A stretch of 64,000 nt of DNA from Prorocentrum cordatum (GCA_963575745.1 CAUYUJ010000371.1:50695-114694), one strand, 5' to 3'; shown: positions 11,479 through 22,284, numbered from the stretch's first letter. Made by a program: numbers and translations. Notes: a model not told the origin generated them from the sequence alone.

Positions 11479-14460
11479 GTGGGTGAGAAGGGCAGGAAGC
11501 AGGTGGTGCGAAGGGGCGCATTGACTAAAAGGGGTCAGGGTTCAGGGTTCTGGGCCAAGCTCCAAGGCTCTGGAGGGCCTCCGAAGACTCCGAGGGCCTC
11601 TAGAATCACAGGATCGAAAAGGGCCACGCAGTTTCGCCTCTCGCGCGCCGGGGCTGCAGGCGAGCTTTCTCGCTGCTCCTGATCTCTACGGAAGCGCCCA
11701 GGGGCACTTCGAAGAAGCGGATCGAGGATCGAGGTCGGGTAATCCGAGGCCAACGCAGGGGCGAACTCGGGCCGGGATAGTCGGAGATCCGCCGACCCCT
11801 CGGGGTTTCATCGGCGCGCGAAACGCACCCGCCCCCCCCCTCCCCCCCTTCTCCCCGAACCCCTCCCGCGGGGGCCTGGCCCGGTCGATTCGGAGGGGGG
11901 GGGGGGGGCGTCCGCCCGAGGCCCCAGTGCCCTAGTGGCAGCGCCCGCGAGCAGGTCCATCCAGCAAGTCGGCGCGCCCCTCGCGCGTTTCGTGGCCTCG
12001 CACGGGGCTCCGCTCACGGCTCTGGCGGCAGCGCCTGCGCGGCGCGCCCGCGCCAATTCTGGCGCCCCCGCCACGCGCGTCGCGGCCCCAGAGAGAGGTT
12101 GCCGAGGGCGACGCCCGCAGGTTCAACAGTACTCATAACTACGCATGGTTGAACCCTTCGCCAAGATATTTTCTCGCCCTCTGCGACGCGTCCGAAAGTG
12201 GCTCTCTGCTCGCTCGACGGGGGCCCCCCGGAGCTTTTGCCGCCGCCCCCGCGCTTTGTTCGGGCAGCCGCCGGCGACGCGATAAAAGACCGCCCCCGTG
12301 CAAAGGGTCGGGCCTGCCAGAAGGGGAACAAGCAATAACATGCACGTTGGAACTCGGAAGCCCGCGCGGATTCGCCGGGCCGGCGCTGGGCCCCCTCCCC
12401 CGGCGCGCGGGGCGCCCGAAGGGCAGCGCTGGAGGCGTCGCGGGGGGGGGGGGCCGGCGCCGATCTGAGGAGTTCGAATGGACCTCCGAGCCTACGTCCA
12501 AGTCGTTGCCTGTCACCCTAGGGAGAAGGTCGAGCCTCGAGCGCCCGGGGCCCACTCGAGGCGGCGGCGCCAACTGCGCGCCTGAATCGGCTGTCCGACA
12601 GGGGGGGGGGGGCCCGCTCGACGGGGGTCTCCCGGAGCTTTGGCTACCCCCCCCGCGCTTTGTTCGGGCGGCTCTCGAGCCGCCGGCGACGCGATTGAAG
12701 ACCGGCCCTGAGCAACGGGTCGAGCCTGCCAGAAGGGGGGCAAGCAATGGCGTGCACGTGAAAACTCGGAGGTCCGCGCGGACGCATCGGGTCGGCGCTG
12801 GGCCCTTCCCCCCGGCGCGCGGAGCGCACTAGGGGCAGCGCCGGAGGCGTCGCCGGGGGGGGGGGCCAGCGCCAATCCGAGGAATCCGCGTGGATCTCCG
12901 AGCTTATGTCCACGTCCATTGCGCGTTGCCCCAGGGAAAGGGTCGAGCCCCCCCCCAGGGGGCCCGCAACGAAACAAGGGTGGGAAGGGCAGGAAGCAGG
13001 TGGTGCGAGCATTGACTAAAAGGGGTCAGGGTTCAGGGTTCTGGGCCAAGCTCCAAGGCTCTGGAGGGCCTCCGAAGACTCCGAGGGCCTCTAGAATCAC
13101 AGGATCGAAAAGGGCCACGCAGTTTCGCCCCTCGCGCGCCGGGGCTGCAGGCGAGCTTTCTCGCTGCCCCTGATCTCTACGGAAGCGCCCAGGGGCACTT
13201 CGAAGAAGCGGATCGAGGATCGAGGTCGGGTAATCCGAGGCCAACGCAGGGGCGAACTCGGGCCGGGATAGTCGGAGATCCGCCGACCCCTCGGGGTTTC
13301 ATCGGCGCGCGAAACGCACCCGCCCCCCCCCTCCCCCCCTTCTCCCCGAACCCCTCCCGCGGGGGCCTGGCCCGGTCGATTCGGAGGGGGGGGGGGGGGC
13401 GTCCGCCCGAGGCCCCAGTGCCCTAGTGGCAGCGCCCGCGAGCAGGTCCATCCAGCAAGTCGGCGCGCCCCTCGCGCGTTTCGTGGCCTCGCACGGGGCT
13501 CCGCTCACGGCTCTGGCGGCAGCGCCTGCGCGGCGCGCCCGCGCCAATTCTGGCGCCCCCGCCACGCGCGTCGCGGCCCCAGAGAGAGGTTGCCGAGGGC
13601 GACGCCCGCAACTACATTACTCATAACTGCGCATGGTTGAACCCTTCGCCAATATATTTTCTCGCCCTCTGCGACGCGTCCGAAAGTGGCTCGCTGCTCG
13701 CTCGACGGGGGTCTCCCGGAGCTTTTGCCGCCGCCCCCGCGCTTTGTTCGGGCAGCCGCCGGCGACGCGATAAAAGACCGCCCCCGTGCAAAGGGTCGGG
13801 CCTGCCAGAAGGGGAACAAGCAATAACATGCACGTTGGAACTCGGGAGCCCGCGCGGATTCGCCGGGCCGGCGCTGGGCCCCCTCCCCCGGCGCGCGGGG
13901 CGCCCGAAGGGCAGCGCTGGAGGCGTCGCGGGGGGGGGCCGGCGCCGATCTGAAGAGTTCGAATGGACCTCCGAGCCTACGTCTAAGTCATTGCCTGTTA
14001 CCCTAGGGAGAAGGTCGAGCCTCGAGCGCCCGGGGCCCGCTCGAGGCGGCGGCGCCAACTGCGCGCCTGAATCGGCTGTCCGACAGGGGGGGGGGGCCCG
14101 CTCGACGGGGGTCTCCCGGAGCTTTGGCTACCCCCCCCGTGCTTTGTTCGGGCGGCGCTCGAGCCGCCGGCGACGCGATTGAAGACCGGCCCTGAGCAAC
14201 GGGTCGAGCCTGCCAGAAGGGGGGCAAGCAATGGCGTGCACGTGGAAACTCGGAGGTCCGCGCGGACGCATCGGGTCGGCGCTGGGCCCTTCCCCCCGGC
14301 GCGCGGAGCGCACTAGGGGCAGCGCTGGAGGCGTCGCCGGGGGGGGGGGGGCCAGCGCCAATCCGAGGAATCCGCGTGGATCTCCGAGCTTATGTCCACG
14401 CCCATTGCGCGTTGCCCCAGGGAAAGGGTCGAGCCCCCCCAGGGGGCCCGCAACGAAACA
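11479..14460. repeat. Tandem duplication, two units of about 1,491 bp
   Basis: The segment beginning near 11,479 recurs near 12,979. Landmarks are offset by exactly 1,491 bp from 11,521 to about 12,100 (TTGACTAAAAGGGG at 11,521 and 13,012) and by 1,488 bp further on, so only small indels separate the copies. Between the units, 11,479-12,970 and 12,970-14,460, only scattered substitutions are seen. Open frames inside the units exist in several overlapping frames on both strands, as expected for GC-rich sequence with few stops, so I do not call genes here. The second copy ends near 14,460, after which a few tens of bases resembling an internal part of the unit follow. Confidence 0.85.
12200..12975. 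repeat. Internal diverged subrepeats of about 390 bp (first large unit)
   Basis: Within the 1,491-bp unit, two consecutive blocks of about 390 bp share the same order of landmarks. These are CTCGACGGGG, CGGAGCTTT, GCTTTGTTCGGGC, GCCGGCGACGCGAT, AAGCAAT, GGCGCTGGGCCC, a poly-G tract, and a GAG-CC-CGAG boundary. The blocks are about 12,205-12,600 and 12,605-12,970. The same pair recurs at about 13,695-14,090 and 14,095-14,460. They are clearly more diverged from each other than the large units are, so the internal duplication is older. Confidence 0.7.
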
Positions 14461-15235
14461 GCCTCGGGCGCCCGGGGCCCGCTCGAGGCGGCGGCGCCAA
14501 CGACGCGTCTATACCGACCCTGGCCAGGCCCATCCCGGGCCAAGGGTCGGCGCGTGCGCCCCCTGGCTTGGGCAGGAATGCACGCGCGCCGATTCTAAGC
14601 CCGGGGTCGGCCTGGCCTGGGTCGACGCGGGCGCATAGTTGGTACCCTCTGGCAGGGGGCCTGTCGCATCCCTCCTCGAAATCGAACGCCGACGCCCAGG
14701 CCCTCGATCTCCACGTTGCCAACGCTGGCGACTGCAGTCTTTCGGTTGACCCCGCGGGCCGCGCAGCGCGCGCCCATCGGCGTTGAAGGTCGGGGGCGAG
14801 GAGGTCGGATAAGAACTTGCCTTGATTTCGAAGAGGGTTGTAGAAGCCCCCCGGCTTCTAAGGAGCCGTTCCTGGAATTTGTCCGGGCACTTCTAAGTGG
14901 GCCCCAATCGTCTGAAAAAAGGCATCCGACTTCTTCGAGCTCCGCCCACTCTCGAGAACCCCCTTTCATGCGCGCGGCCAAGAGGGGCCGAATGCAGGCG
15001 CGCCAGGATTGGGCTTGGCCGACTACCGATACACCAGGCTTGGCCAGATAGGCGACGAGTTGCTCGGGCTCGGGGCGGAAGCCACATCAACGCGGCTGGA
15101 AAAGGCCAGCTTGGCTGGCACGTGCCAACCTGGTGGATTGGATCCGACCTGGCTGGGCCATCAACATAATAAGGGCAAGATTGCAACTACACTAAGGGCA
15201 CGATTGCACGATTGCAACGTCAGGCACGAGCCAAC
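14461..15235. other. GC-rich interval without a recognisable gene
   Basis: Short open frames occur on both strands, overlapping one another, with no domain, repeat peptide or credible splice pattern that I can support. The first ~50 bp (14,461-14,505) echo the boundary sequence of the preceding subrepeats. From about 15,150 base composition becomes less GC-rich and two short near-identical GCAACTACAC/GCACGATTGCA phrases appear just downstream of the leucine-rich-repeat gene stop. Confidence 0.5.
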
Positions 15236-16057
15236 TCACTCGAAAGCAGAAAATCTCAAATTTCCTATTTTCAAGTCAGGCTTCATCTGACCAAGCTTCT
15301 TCATCTCGTTCTTGTCGATCTTGTAGGGGACCCATAACTCTGCCAGGTTGCTACTCTTCAGCCCGTCATGAAGGGGCTCGAGACTGGTGATTTGGTTGAA
15401 CCTGTCTTCCTGCAGATCCAGCTTTTTCAGGCTGCGGTTCTTGGCCAGCATATACCCCAGGAGGTACACGTCGAACTCGTCGAGGTTACAAAACCCGAGT
15501 TTGAGCTCTTCCAGGCGGCTCGCGGTCCCCGCTCGGATCAGCCCCTCCACGAGGGGCGCGATGCTCTCCAGGCAGTGGTTCGAACTAACATCCAATTTCT
15601 TCAGCGTCTTGTTCTTGGCGAGCACGTCGCGCAGCGGGGACAAATCGGTGATGCGGTTGTTGCTTAGATCAAGCTGCTCCACCTCCTGGTTGACTGCGAG
15701 CGCCGCTGCGAGGCTTGCCAGCTCTTCATTGCCCATGTATGCGTCTCGAAGATCCAAAGCCTTCGACGTCAGGTCATAGACCCTCTCGCTCATCTCCTCG
15801 TAAGCCTCTGCCAGCTTGATGAGGATACTGAAAAACGCCGCGGTGAGGTTCATGGTAGCAAGCGTTCCAAAGCTACCGTTGAAAGTGAAAGTACCGCTGG
15901 CCTCAAGGACGCTGGCGAGACATGATAGTACAATCTGTACAGCGTCATCGGCCAGTATGTCGAACATCAGGATCTCCGCCGGACCCCTTGCGGGGCCACC
16001 AGGCTGTAGGGCGAAGGTTTGCTGCTCCCTGTGCCAGTTGCAGCATCCAGTTTCCAA
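15236..16057 (-). CDS. Leucine-rich-repeat protein, 273 aa
   Basis: An intact single-exon frame ending in TGA at 15,236-15,238. After about 100 residues of hydrophobic and helical sequence come leucine-rich repeats of the ribonuclease-inhibitor type: VEQLDLSNNRITDLSPL (about residues 130-146), LKKLDVSSNHCLESIAPL, LEELKLGFCNLDEFDVYLL and LKKLDLQEDRFNQITSL. The spacing is about 27-30 residues. The repeats run nearly to the C-terminus, which ends in a Lys-rich tail. Such repeats form a curved protein-binding surface; the ligand is unknown. A short hydrophobic stretch near residues 40-60 could be a buried helix rather than a membrane segment. Start choice is uncertain: the first Met (16,057) is used, but Met31 (near 15,967) would also be reasonable. 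It is the most convincing intact host gene in the window. Confidence 0.65.
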   Translation of the reverse strand: METGCCNWHREQQTFALQPGGPARGPAEILMFDILADDAVQIVLSCLASVLEASGTFTFNGSFGTLATMNLTAAFFSILIKLAEAYEEMSERVYDLTSKALDLRDAYMGNEELASLAAALAVNQEVEQLDLSNNRITDLSPLRDVLAKNKTLKKLDVSSNHCLESIAPLVEGLIRAGTASRLEELKLGFCNLDEFDVYLLGYMLAKNRSLKKLDLQEDRFNQITSLEPLHDGLKSSNLAELWVPYKIDKNEMKKLGQMKPDLKIGNLRFSAFE

Positions 16058-16209
16058 TGTGATGGCTGCACTTTCTGCTTCCTACTGCTAATTGCTACTG
16101 AACGCGCGAGAGGGGGGGAGCCGAAAAACCGCACAATACCACGCCCCTCGGGGGTTCGCAGACTTCCCGGGGGGCCGTGGGACACATTAAAGTACGTTAG
16201 GACTCGCGC

Positions 16210-16765
16210 CCCTGAGGCTGTAAACCCTCGTAAATTACGCAATGCTCGCGTCCCCGAGGCCAGACACCCCCGTAAATCACGCTATACTCGCGTCCTCGAG
16301 GCCATAAACCCAAGTAAATTACACGATATTCGCTTCTCCGAAACCATAAACCATGTAAATTACGAAATGCTCGCGTCTCCGAGCCAAGAAACCATCGTAA
16401 ATTACGCGATGTTGGCGTATCCGAAGCCACAAGCCCGATTAAGTTACGCAATACTCGCGATCTGAGGCTATACAAACCTCTAAATTACACTAGATTCGCG
16501 CCCTCGAGGCCATAAGCCCTTGTAAATTACGCCATAGTCGCGTCCCCGAACTCATACAACCTCGTAAAGTACGCAATCGTTGCGTCCTCGAGGCCATAAG
16601 CTCTCAAACTCCACGCAATCTTCGCTTCCCCGAAGCCATACCCCCCCGTAAATTACGCAACGCTCGCGCCCCCGAAACCTAAAACCCGGTCGAAAATTAT
16701 ACAATATTCACGCCCCGGGGCCATAACTCATAGCACATTACACCGCAGCCTCGACTTGGAGGTTA
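16210..16765. repeat. Degenerate 42-bp minisatellite, about 13 copies
   Basis: Consecutive units follow the pattern CC-ATAAACCC-nCGTAAATTACG-nAAT-nCTCGCGTCCCCGAGG, with length 41-43 bp. Conserved cores are GTAAATTACG and CTCGCGTCCCCGAG. The units diverge by roughly 20-30 percent from one another, so the array is old. It begins about 150 bp beyond the 5' end of the leucine-rich-repeat gene. Confidence 0.8.
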
Positions 16766-16769
16766 CGAT

Positions 16770-17135
16770 CCCTTGTGCATTACCACAGATTCTCGCCTTC
16801 GCCGCATTCGCGCCGTCGAAGCCAAGACCGCCCCAAGACGGCCCAATAAGCCTCCAGGAGAGCCCCAACAGCCCCAGAGGGCACCAGGACAGCTCAGGAG
16901 GCACCCAGGAGGGCCCAAGAACTCCTGAAGATGGCACCAAGAGAGGTCCAAAGCGGGACCACGAGCCAAAGATTTGAGCTTTCAGCCCAGCGAGGGCGAA
17001 AGAGGGCTCCAAGTGGCTGCCAAGCCGCCCCAATAGGCTTCCAAGAGGCATCCCAAGAGGGCAGCCAAAGCCACGCGATGTTGCCCAACGTCGCCTCAAG
17101 CAGCCCCGAATCCCGGCTCCAATACACGGCACGAA
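16770..17135. repeat. Degenerate low-complexity repeat (GPSWG/LGPS-type when read on minus strand)
   Basis: The plus strand repeats phrases such as CCAGGAGGGCCCAAGA and CCCAAGAGGG. On the minus strand the 16,728-17,132 frame reads as runs of LLGPSWG and LGSLLGRLG-like peptide. I recall similar runs as common degenerate repeats in dinoflagellate DNA. The open frame is best explained as a by-product of the repeat rather than as a gene. Confidence 0.55.
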
Positions 17136-17317
17136 AGAAAACCCGAGAACAACAATACGGACTTCAAAAATACGTTCTGAACATGAGTCTGCCGCTTACC
17201 AATCGCCCTCGCAGGAGGTTCTGACATTGATTCGCAACGGCGCAGAAAGGAATTCCAGATTAGCTCTGACATAGCCCATTCTGATAGAGAGCGAGCCGGC
17301 GGCAGGGGGCGAAGCTC

Positions 17318-17785
17318 TTACGGATCACCGATTTTGCAGTTGCAGGGAGCGATGCAACGTCTTCTCATGCCGATGCCGTCCAGGGCGACGAGCCAGTAGC
17401 ACAGGCAGGAGAGCCCCAGGCAGCCCCAGATGACGCCCACCAGCCAATCCGGCAGCGGGTTCTTCTTCTCACCAGTCAGCCACGTGTCCTTGTCGAAAGC
17501 AAAGGCGACGGCAGTGGCGAGGTCTGCGTCGTTGGCGAAGCTCGAGATGAACAGCAGAGACTTGGCCTGCCTCCTCTCCTGGAAGTGCACGCAGCGCGCG
17601 AGCAAGAGGCGGAGCATGGTCTCGGCAAGCCGCCACGGGGGGAAGCGGAGGACCAGCCACGCCTGCTTGCGAACTGCTTGAGCTTTGCCAAGATGGCTGC
17701 GGAGAATGGGGACTTGATTTTGGGAGGATGTCTCAGGCGAGCGTACAATTTCCGAAGAGTCGGGCTCAACATCATTGAAGTCCAT
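17318..17785 (-). CDS. Hypothetical small protein with one predicted membrane helix
   Basis: The frame encodes 155 residues. The N-terminal two thirds are mixed, with basic helices (WRLAETMLRLLLARC). Near the C-terminus a hydrophobic run, WLVGVIWGCLGLSCLCYWLV, is followed by MRRRCIAP, which fits a single transmembrane segment with a basic cytosolic flank. No known family is recognised. It could equally be an exon of a larger gene or a chance open frame in GC-rich DNA. No neighbour is close enough to suggest a role. Confidence 0.3.
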   Translation of the reverse strand: MDFNDVEPDSSEIVRSPETSSQNQVPILRSHLGKAQAVRKQAWLVLRFPPWRLAETMLRLLLARCVHFQERRQAKSLLFISSFANDADLATAVAFAFDKDTWLTGEKKNPLPDWLVGVIWGCLGLSCLCYWLVALDGIGMRRRCIAPCNCKIGDP

Positions 17786-17989
17786 TGTGTTGTTGAAGGT
17801 TCTGCGTTAAAACGACGGAGAGAGGCTGTGTTCGGACCGTGACGTCGAAATCTGCGCGTGAGGGGTGCCACCGATTGTCAGAATGTTACGGATGTCCCGA
17901 GGGAAACGGCCAGGCAAATCTCGAACAGGACGGGAATGGATCGCCCCTGAGCCCTACTCCCTCGGAGAGGTGCGTATGAGAATGCACAT

Positions 17990-18840
17990 CTATGCATGTA
18001 CCGCCTACCCCCGCCGCCCGACCTCCGTCACCACAGGGGGGGCGGAAGCGCTCCTTACTCCACGAAAGCGGTTGTGAACCGCCTTCTGGGGACCAAACTG
18101 ACAGCCGAAGACCAGCCCAATCCGCCACCACGCCAATCCGCCCAGCCCCGCCGCTTGCCCTCCGTCACCACTGGCGCGGCGCACCGCGGACTCCTCCTCC
18201 TCCTCCTCCTCCTCCTCGCTCGCCAGCGGCTGATGAGGCGCTCAGAGGCCGTGTGCCTGGCGTCTTCCCTGAAACCTCGCGCCCAGATTCGTCCACGACA
18301 GGGACGTGAGCGAACGCCAGAACGGCTACGGCTGAGGAAGGCAGGGGGAGGAGCAGGGGAAGAGGAGGAGCAGGCGGAGGAGGTAGGAGGGGAGGAGCAG
18401 GGGAGCAGGGGAGGAGCAGGGCGTAGGAGGGAGGAGGCCAAGGAGAAGGATCGAGGGATCGGGAGCAGGAGCGGGTGCATGCGGAAGACTACGGGGACGT
18501 AGAGGAGGATGAGGACGGACACGTAAACACGAAAACCATAGCCAGAGGAGGAATCAGGCGGGACGAAAGAAGCAGGGAGAAGAATGGGGAGGACGCGAGA
18601 GGGAAAGCAACCGGCATCACAGCATTCTGAAGCGTAACTTTGAGTAACTTGATTTCTCCCCCTGCGATGGGCATTACAGGGTATATTGTTACACATAAGT
18701 ATGTGTGTATAATGTGCGTGTGCGGGTGCTGGTGCGTGTGCGTGTCGTGTCGTCGTGTCGTGTCGTTTCGTGTTGTGTCGTGTTGTGACAAGTGTGTGGC
18801 GCGCCCCCATCGGCCTGCTGGCTGCCAGGAGGGATGTATG
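17990..18840. repeat. Simple-sequence region: CTC/GGA tracts and a GTGTC microsatellite
   Basis: A CTC run lies at about 18,190-18,220, GGAGGA-rich purine sequence at about 18,340-18,480, and GTGTCGTGTCGT pentamer-type repeats at about 18,735-18,790. Open frames here are repeat-driven and overlap on both strands. No gene is supported. Confidence 0.7.
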
Positions 18841-19720
18841 GACTGAGCGAGCGAGCGAGGGATGCCTTCGGGGCCAGGCTTTTGCACCCCCAAGTGCCCG
18901 CCGACTGTCAGGAGCGACCCGGGGGGGGGCCCTTTAGGCTCCCCGGACAACAGGGGGCGACCGAGTGCTCACTTCTGGCCCCGCTGGTTCCTCATCCGCG
19001 GAGGCCCGGCGGAGCGCCGAGGGGGGCGGGGCGAGGGGGGCGGCAGTCTGAGAAGGCAGGGACCTGCCTTCTGGACGGCCTGGCCAAAAATCCGAAGGCC
19101 GCGTCCCCCACCACCCGTGCAGGGAGGGGGTGCCTTCTTCGGAGGCCGCCTCTCGCGCGAGCCCCGAGAACCAATGTGCTCAGAGCTGGTCCTGGGACCC
19201 CTCCTGGGGTATGGCGAGCTGTTCGAGCTGCGCCCGGCCGACACGACGGCGTCCGACGGAGGGGCCCCAAGGCCAAAAACCAGGAGAAGGCAGACGAGGA
19301 GGGCGAGGCTGGAGGCCGGAGGATCACACCGCATCGGCGATGCTTCGGCGACGTCGGGGTGGAGGGACTCGGGCTGCAGATCGAGCCGCATCGCCGCTGC
19401 CTCGGCGGCAATAAAGCGCGGCTCTCCGACCCCGCCCGCTCGGACCCCACCCGCGTGGCCCGGAGAGGAGCCGCCCGCCCCCGTCTGCGCGCCGCCAAGG
19501 GACGCTGAATTCACGAACTGCCCAGGCGTCCGGAGGAGGGGGGCGGCACCGCAGGGGCCAGAGCTGGGGCCCGAGGAGGAGCACCGCGACGGCCAGCCCC
19601 ATCGAAGAGGAGACGCGGGCCTCCGGCTGGCGTCGCTCCCCGACCCCACCTCGGGCCGACTCTCGGCCCCCCCCCCGCCCTCCACGAGCCCCTGGAATAA
19701 ACTAGAAGCTCGCACCCTGC
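18841..19720. other. Very GC-rich interval, no supported gene
   Basis: Long open frames exist at once on both strands (for example plus 18,862-19,740 and minus 18,969-19,715). That is the signature of stop-poor GC-rich DNA rather than coding. None shows a domain, and the proline/arginine/glycine composition is low-information. Confidence 0.5.
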
Positions 19721-19723
19721 CTG

Positions 19724-19838
19724 CGGGGGACGTCAGCTGACCGCATCACCGGCACGAGGCCGGGCCGGCGCTGGGCCCTAGATCGGCCCGTCCAGGATCG
19801 GAAAGGTGGTCAGTTGACGCCCCCCGGGATGCCTCGGC
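19724..19838. repeat. Imperfect inverted repeat around GTCAGCTGAC
   Basis: The left arm begins GGGGGACGTCAGCTGACC at about 19,724 and continues to CACCGG. The right arm ends GGTGGTCAGTTGACGCCCCC at about 19,806-19,826 and is its reverse complement with a few mismatches. The arms are about 30 bp and the spacer about 45 bp. Related single arms recur at 20,544, 20,780 and 20,945. Confidence 0.6.
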
Positions 19839-19962
19839 TCCGGCGACATGTGGCCGTACAGCCGCGAGGCCGGACCCGCGATCTTGTCGCCGTGGCCGTC
19901 CTCGGGGGTCGCCCGCACCCCCGCCCGCACGCACACCTGAGCCCCGCCCCGTCTCTCTGTGA

Positions 19963-20091
19963 CGTTGACGACGACGCCGATGCTGACGGCGACGACGACG
20001 ACGCTGACGACGCTAACGACGCTGACGACGACGACGCTGACGCTGACGCTGACGCTGACGCTGACGCTGACGCTGACGCTGACGCTGACGC

Positions 20092-20173
<82 letters not shown>
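19963..20173. repeat. GAC/GACGCT microsatellite
   Basis: Irregular GACGAC and GCTGACGACG units lead into about ten GACGCT hexamers (about 20,036-20,095) and then an uninterrupted GAC tract of about 25 units to 20,171. All frames stay open through it, giving poly-Asp/Ala, Thr/Leu or, on the other strand, Val/Ser runs. Confidence 0.95.
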
Positions 20174-20499
20174 GGAGGCCTTTGCGAGCTGTCGTTGGGC
20201 TCCCTCCCCAGGGGGCGCCGTGTGGCACCGCCCGCCGGGGCACTTCGGTGGAGATGCCCTCGGGGCCAGGCACCGCGCGGGGGCCGTGCCGAGATGACAC
20301 ATGCGGATGGCAGAGGCAAGGACGCGGATGGGCGGCGGGAGGAGGATACGCTGGGCGCGGCTGGCTGAAGGCGAGGATCCAATCCCACAGGATGATTGTG
20401 AAACAACTTCAGACAAACAAACAGGAGAACGTCCAAAAACCTCGGGTGCAAACATCCTGGGCACAGGGTCATTGTATACACCCTCCTGACTTGACCTCG

Positions 20500-20980
20500 A
20501 CGGAAGGTGCGAACACCGATTCTGGACCGCGGCCGGAATCGGCGATGTGGTCAGCTGACGTCCCCCAGAACACCCTCCGTCGCGCGGCTTCAGGCGGCGG
20601 CGGGGGGGGGGGGTGCAAGCCGACGCGTACAGGCCGGTGCTTCGGGCGGGCGCCCGTGGGCTCGCACCAAGGGTCCCTCAGGCGAAGCGTCACTCGTGCC
20701 CTGCCCTGCCCTGCCCCCCAGCAGAAGCAGTGGTATGGACAGAGCGTCGATCGCCGACGCAAACACCTCGATCCTCGATCGGGGAGACGTCGACTGACCA
20801 CCTCACCGATCCCGGCCGCGCACATCCTGGGTCCGGGGTCGGTGTAGAGACGCCCCTGGCGTGGCCGGGATGGCAAGCACGCCGATCCTGGGCCCAGGAT
20901 GACGGCGCCCACCGATGCCAGAAGTCCGCATGGGCGCGGCCAGCCAGGATCGGCGAGGTGATCCGCTGACGCCCCCGGGT
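20500..20980. repeat. Dispersed copies of a GTCAGCTGAC-CCCC motif
   Basis: Copies of a ~28-bp motif (GGCGAGGTGGTCAGCTGACG followed by CCCCC) occur at about 20,538-20,566 (plus), 20,782-20,812 (reverse complement) and 20,943-20,972 (plus, diverged). With the pair at 19,724-19,838 there are five copies in 1.25 kb, in mixed orientation. The DNA between them is GC-rich with no gene. Confidence 0.55.
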
Positions 20981-21049
20981 CGATCCGCGAGGGGGAAATG
21001 GACCCCTCAGGACCCCCCATCGCGGCCAGAGCGTCCAGAGACGCGCCAG

Positions 21050-21160
21050 GTCGCACCAGAACCTCCTCGAACCTCGAGCCTCGAACCTCGATCCTCGTTC
21101 CCCGAACCTCGAACCTCGGACCTCGAGCCTCGATCCTCGAACCCCGATCCTCAGGGGGAA
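21050..21160. repeat. CCTCGAA/CCTCGAT short tandem repeat
   Basis: The phrases ACCTCGA, ATCCTCG and AACCTCG repeat about 12 times with a 6-8 bp period between about 21,060 and 21,155. Confidence 0.75.
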
Positions 21161-21299
21161 GCTGGCGGTCCCCCTTGTCGCGACCAATCCCCCCCCCGGC
21201 AGGCACTGCCCGAAGGTCGAGGGCGTGCAAGAGGGGGCCGTCTGAGAAGGGGGGGTCCCAAGTCATGGCCGGAGGCACGTGCGCGGACGATGGGTGACC

Positions 21300-21500
21300 A
21301 GGAGGCGCGTTTTAAACAAGAGGACGGGACGCGTTGAAACAAGAGGAGGGGACGCGCTGAAACAAGGGGAGGGGGGACAGATCATGGCGCTGGCCATGAA
21401 CTGCCCCCCACCCCCCCTGGGGCGCGTTTCAACGAGAGGACGGGGCCGTGACATGTGGGGAGGTAGCATGGCGCTGGCCATGATCTGTTCCTGGCGGTGC
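21300..21500. repeat. Triplicated GCGTTGAAACAAGAGGA unit and paired CATGGC palindromes
   Basis: Three tandem units of about 24 bp (GCGTTTTAAACAAGAGGACG-like) span about 21,307-21,375, and a fourth partial unit lies at about 21,422. The palindrome CATGGCGCTGGCCATG (arms CATGGC/GCCATG) occurs twice, at about 21,384 and 21,468. Confidence 0.6.
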
Positions 21501-21975
21501 GCACAAGTGGGTGGAGGGAGAGGGGAGGGCCTCTTAGAAGGAGGCCGCTCCTTAGAAGGCGCCGGCCTTACACCTACAGAGAAGGCCCGCGCCTTCTAAG
21601 CAGCAGGGGTGCTTCTAATAAGCCCCCCCACCCCGCTCTGGCCATCGCTCGGACGTCCATTCCCTGTGTTTTTTCGATGTTGTGCGTGGTTTTTTCGCCA
21701 AATGATCAAGGATGCTCCTCGATGGCCCTCGCCGAAAGACAAATGCACACGTCCGAGCGATGCCAAGCGCTCTGCGCGTGGCTGACCTCCGCCATCACCC
21801 CGGTAGGGCGGCGGCGCGCGGCCTGCTGCGCCTCCGGGGCGCTGGAGGCCCACGCCGCCTCGAAGTCGTCGGCGACCTTCCGGCAGATCCACTTGGCGTC
21901 CATCGGCCACTCCGTCAACTGGCACTGCCGGCTGCACCAGGCCTCCGTGGCGGGGAGGAGGGCGCGGGCGGGCGC

Positions 21976-22050
21976 CTGCCTCCTCCTCCTCCTCCTCCTC
22001 CTCCTCCTCCTCCTCCTCCTCCTCCTCCTCCTCCTCCTCCTCCTCCTCCC
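21976..22050. repeat. CTC trinucleotide tract
   Basis: An almost pure run of about 24 CTC units directly upstream of LINE A ORF1. On the minus strand it reads poly-Glu; on the plus strand it reads poly-Leu, Pro or Ser. It is likely a microsatellite in the 5' region of the LINE. Confidence 0.95.
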
Positions 22051-22284
22051 GAGGCGGCTCGCTGCGGGCCAGGGGCGGCCCGTGCGCGCGAGCCCCCAGC
22101 CTCCCGCCCCCCTCGGGCGCGCGAGGTGCAATCACGTGCGGCGGCGGCGGCGGCGGAGTGCGCCGCGAGCGGCCGCCCTCACCAGCCTGGCACAGGCGGC
22201 TGCGGCGGCGTCGGGCCAGCGCTCGGCGGCTGCTGCGAGTCGCCGCGGCCAGGGCGCCGCTGTCGGGCCATCACGGTTGGCCTC

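Noticed and set aside
12139-14182. Several 150-227 codon frames on both strands inside the 1,491-bp units
   Set aside because: Overlapping frames on both strands in very GC-rich DNA, with no domain. Duplication of the DNA explains why they occur twice.
18862-19740. 292-codon plus-strand frame and opposing 248-codon minus-strand frame
   Set aside because: Mutually overlapping, Pro/Arg/Gly-rich, without motifs; stop-poor composition explains both.
19814-20368. 184-codon frame with long poly-Asp tract
   Set aside because: The tract is a GAC/GACGCT microsatellite open in every phase; the flanking residues show no domain.
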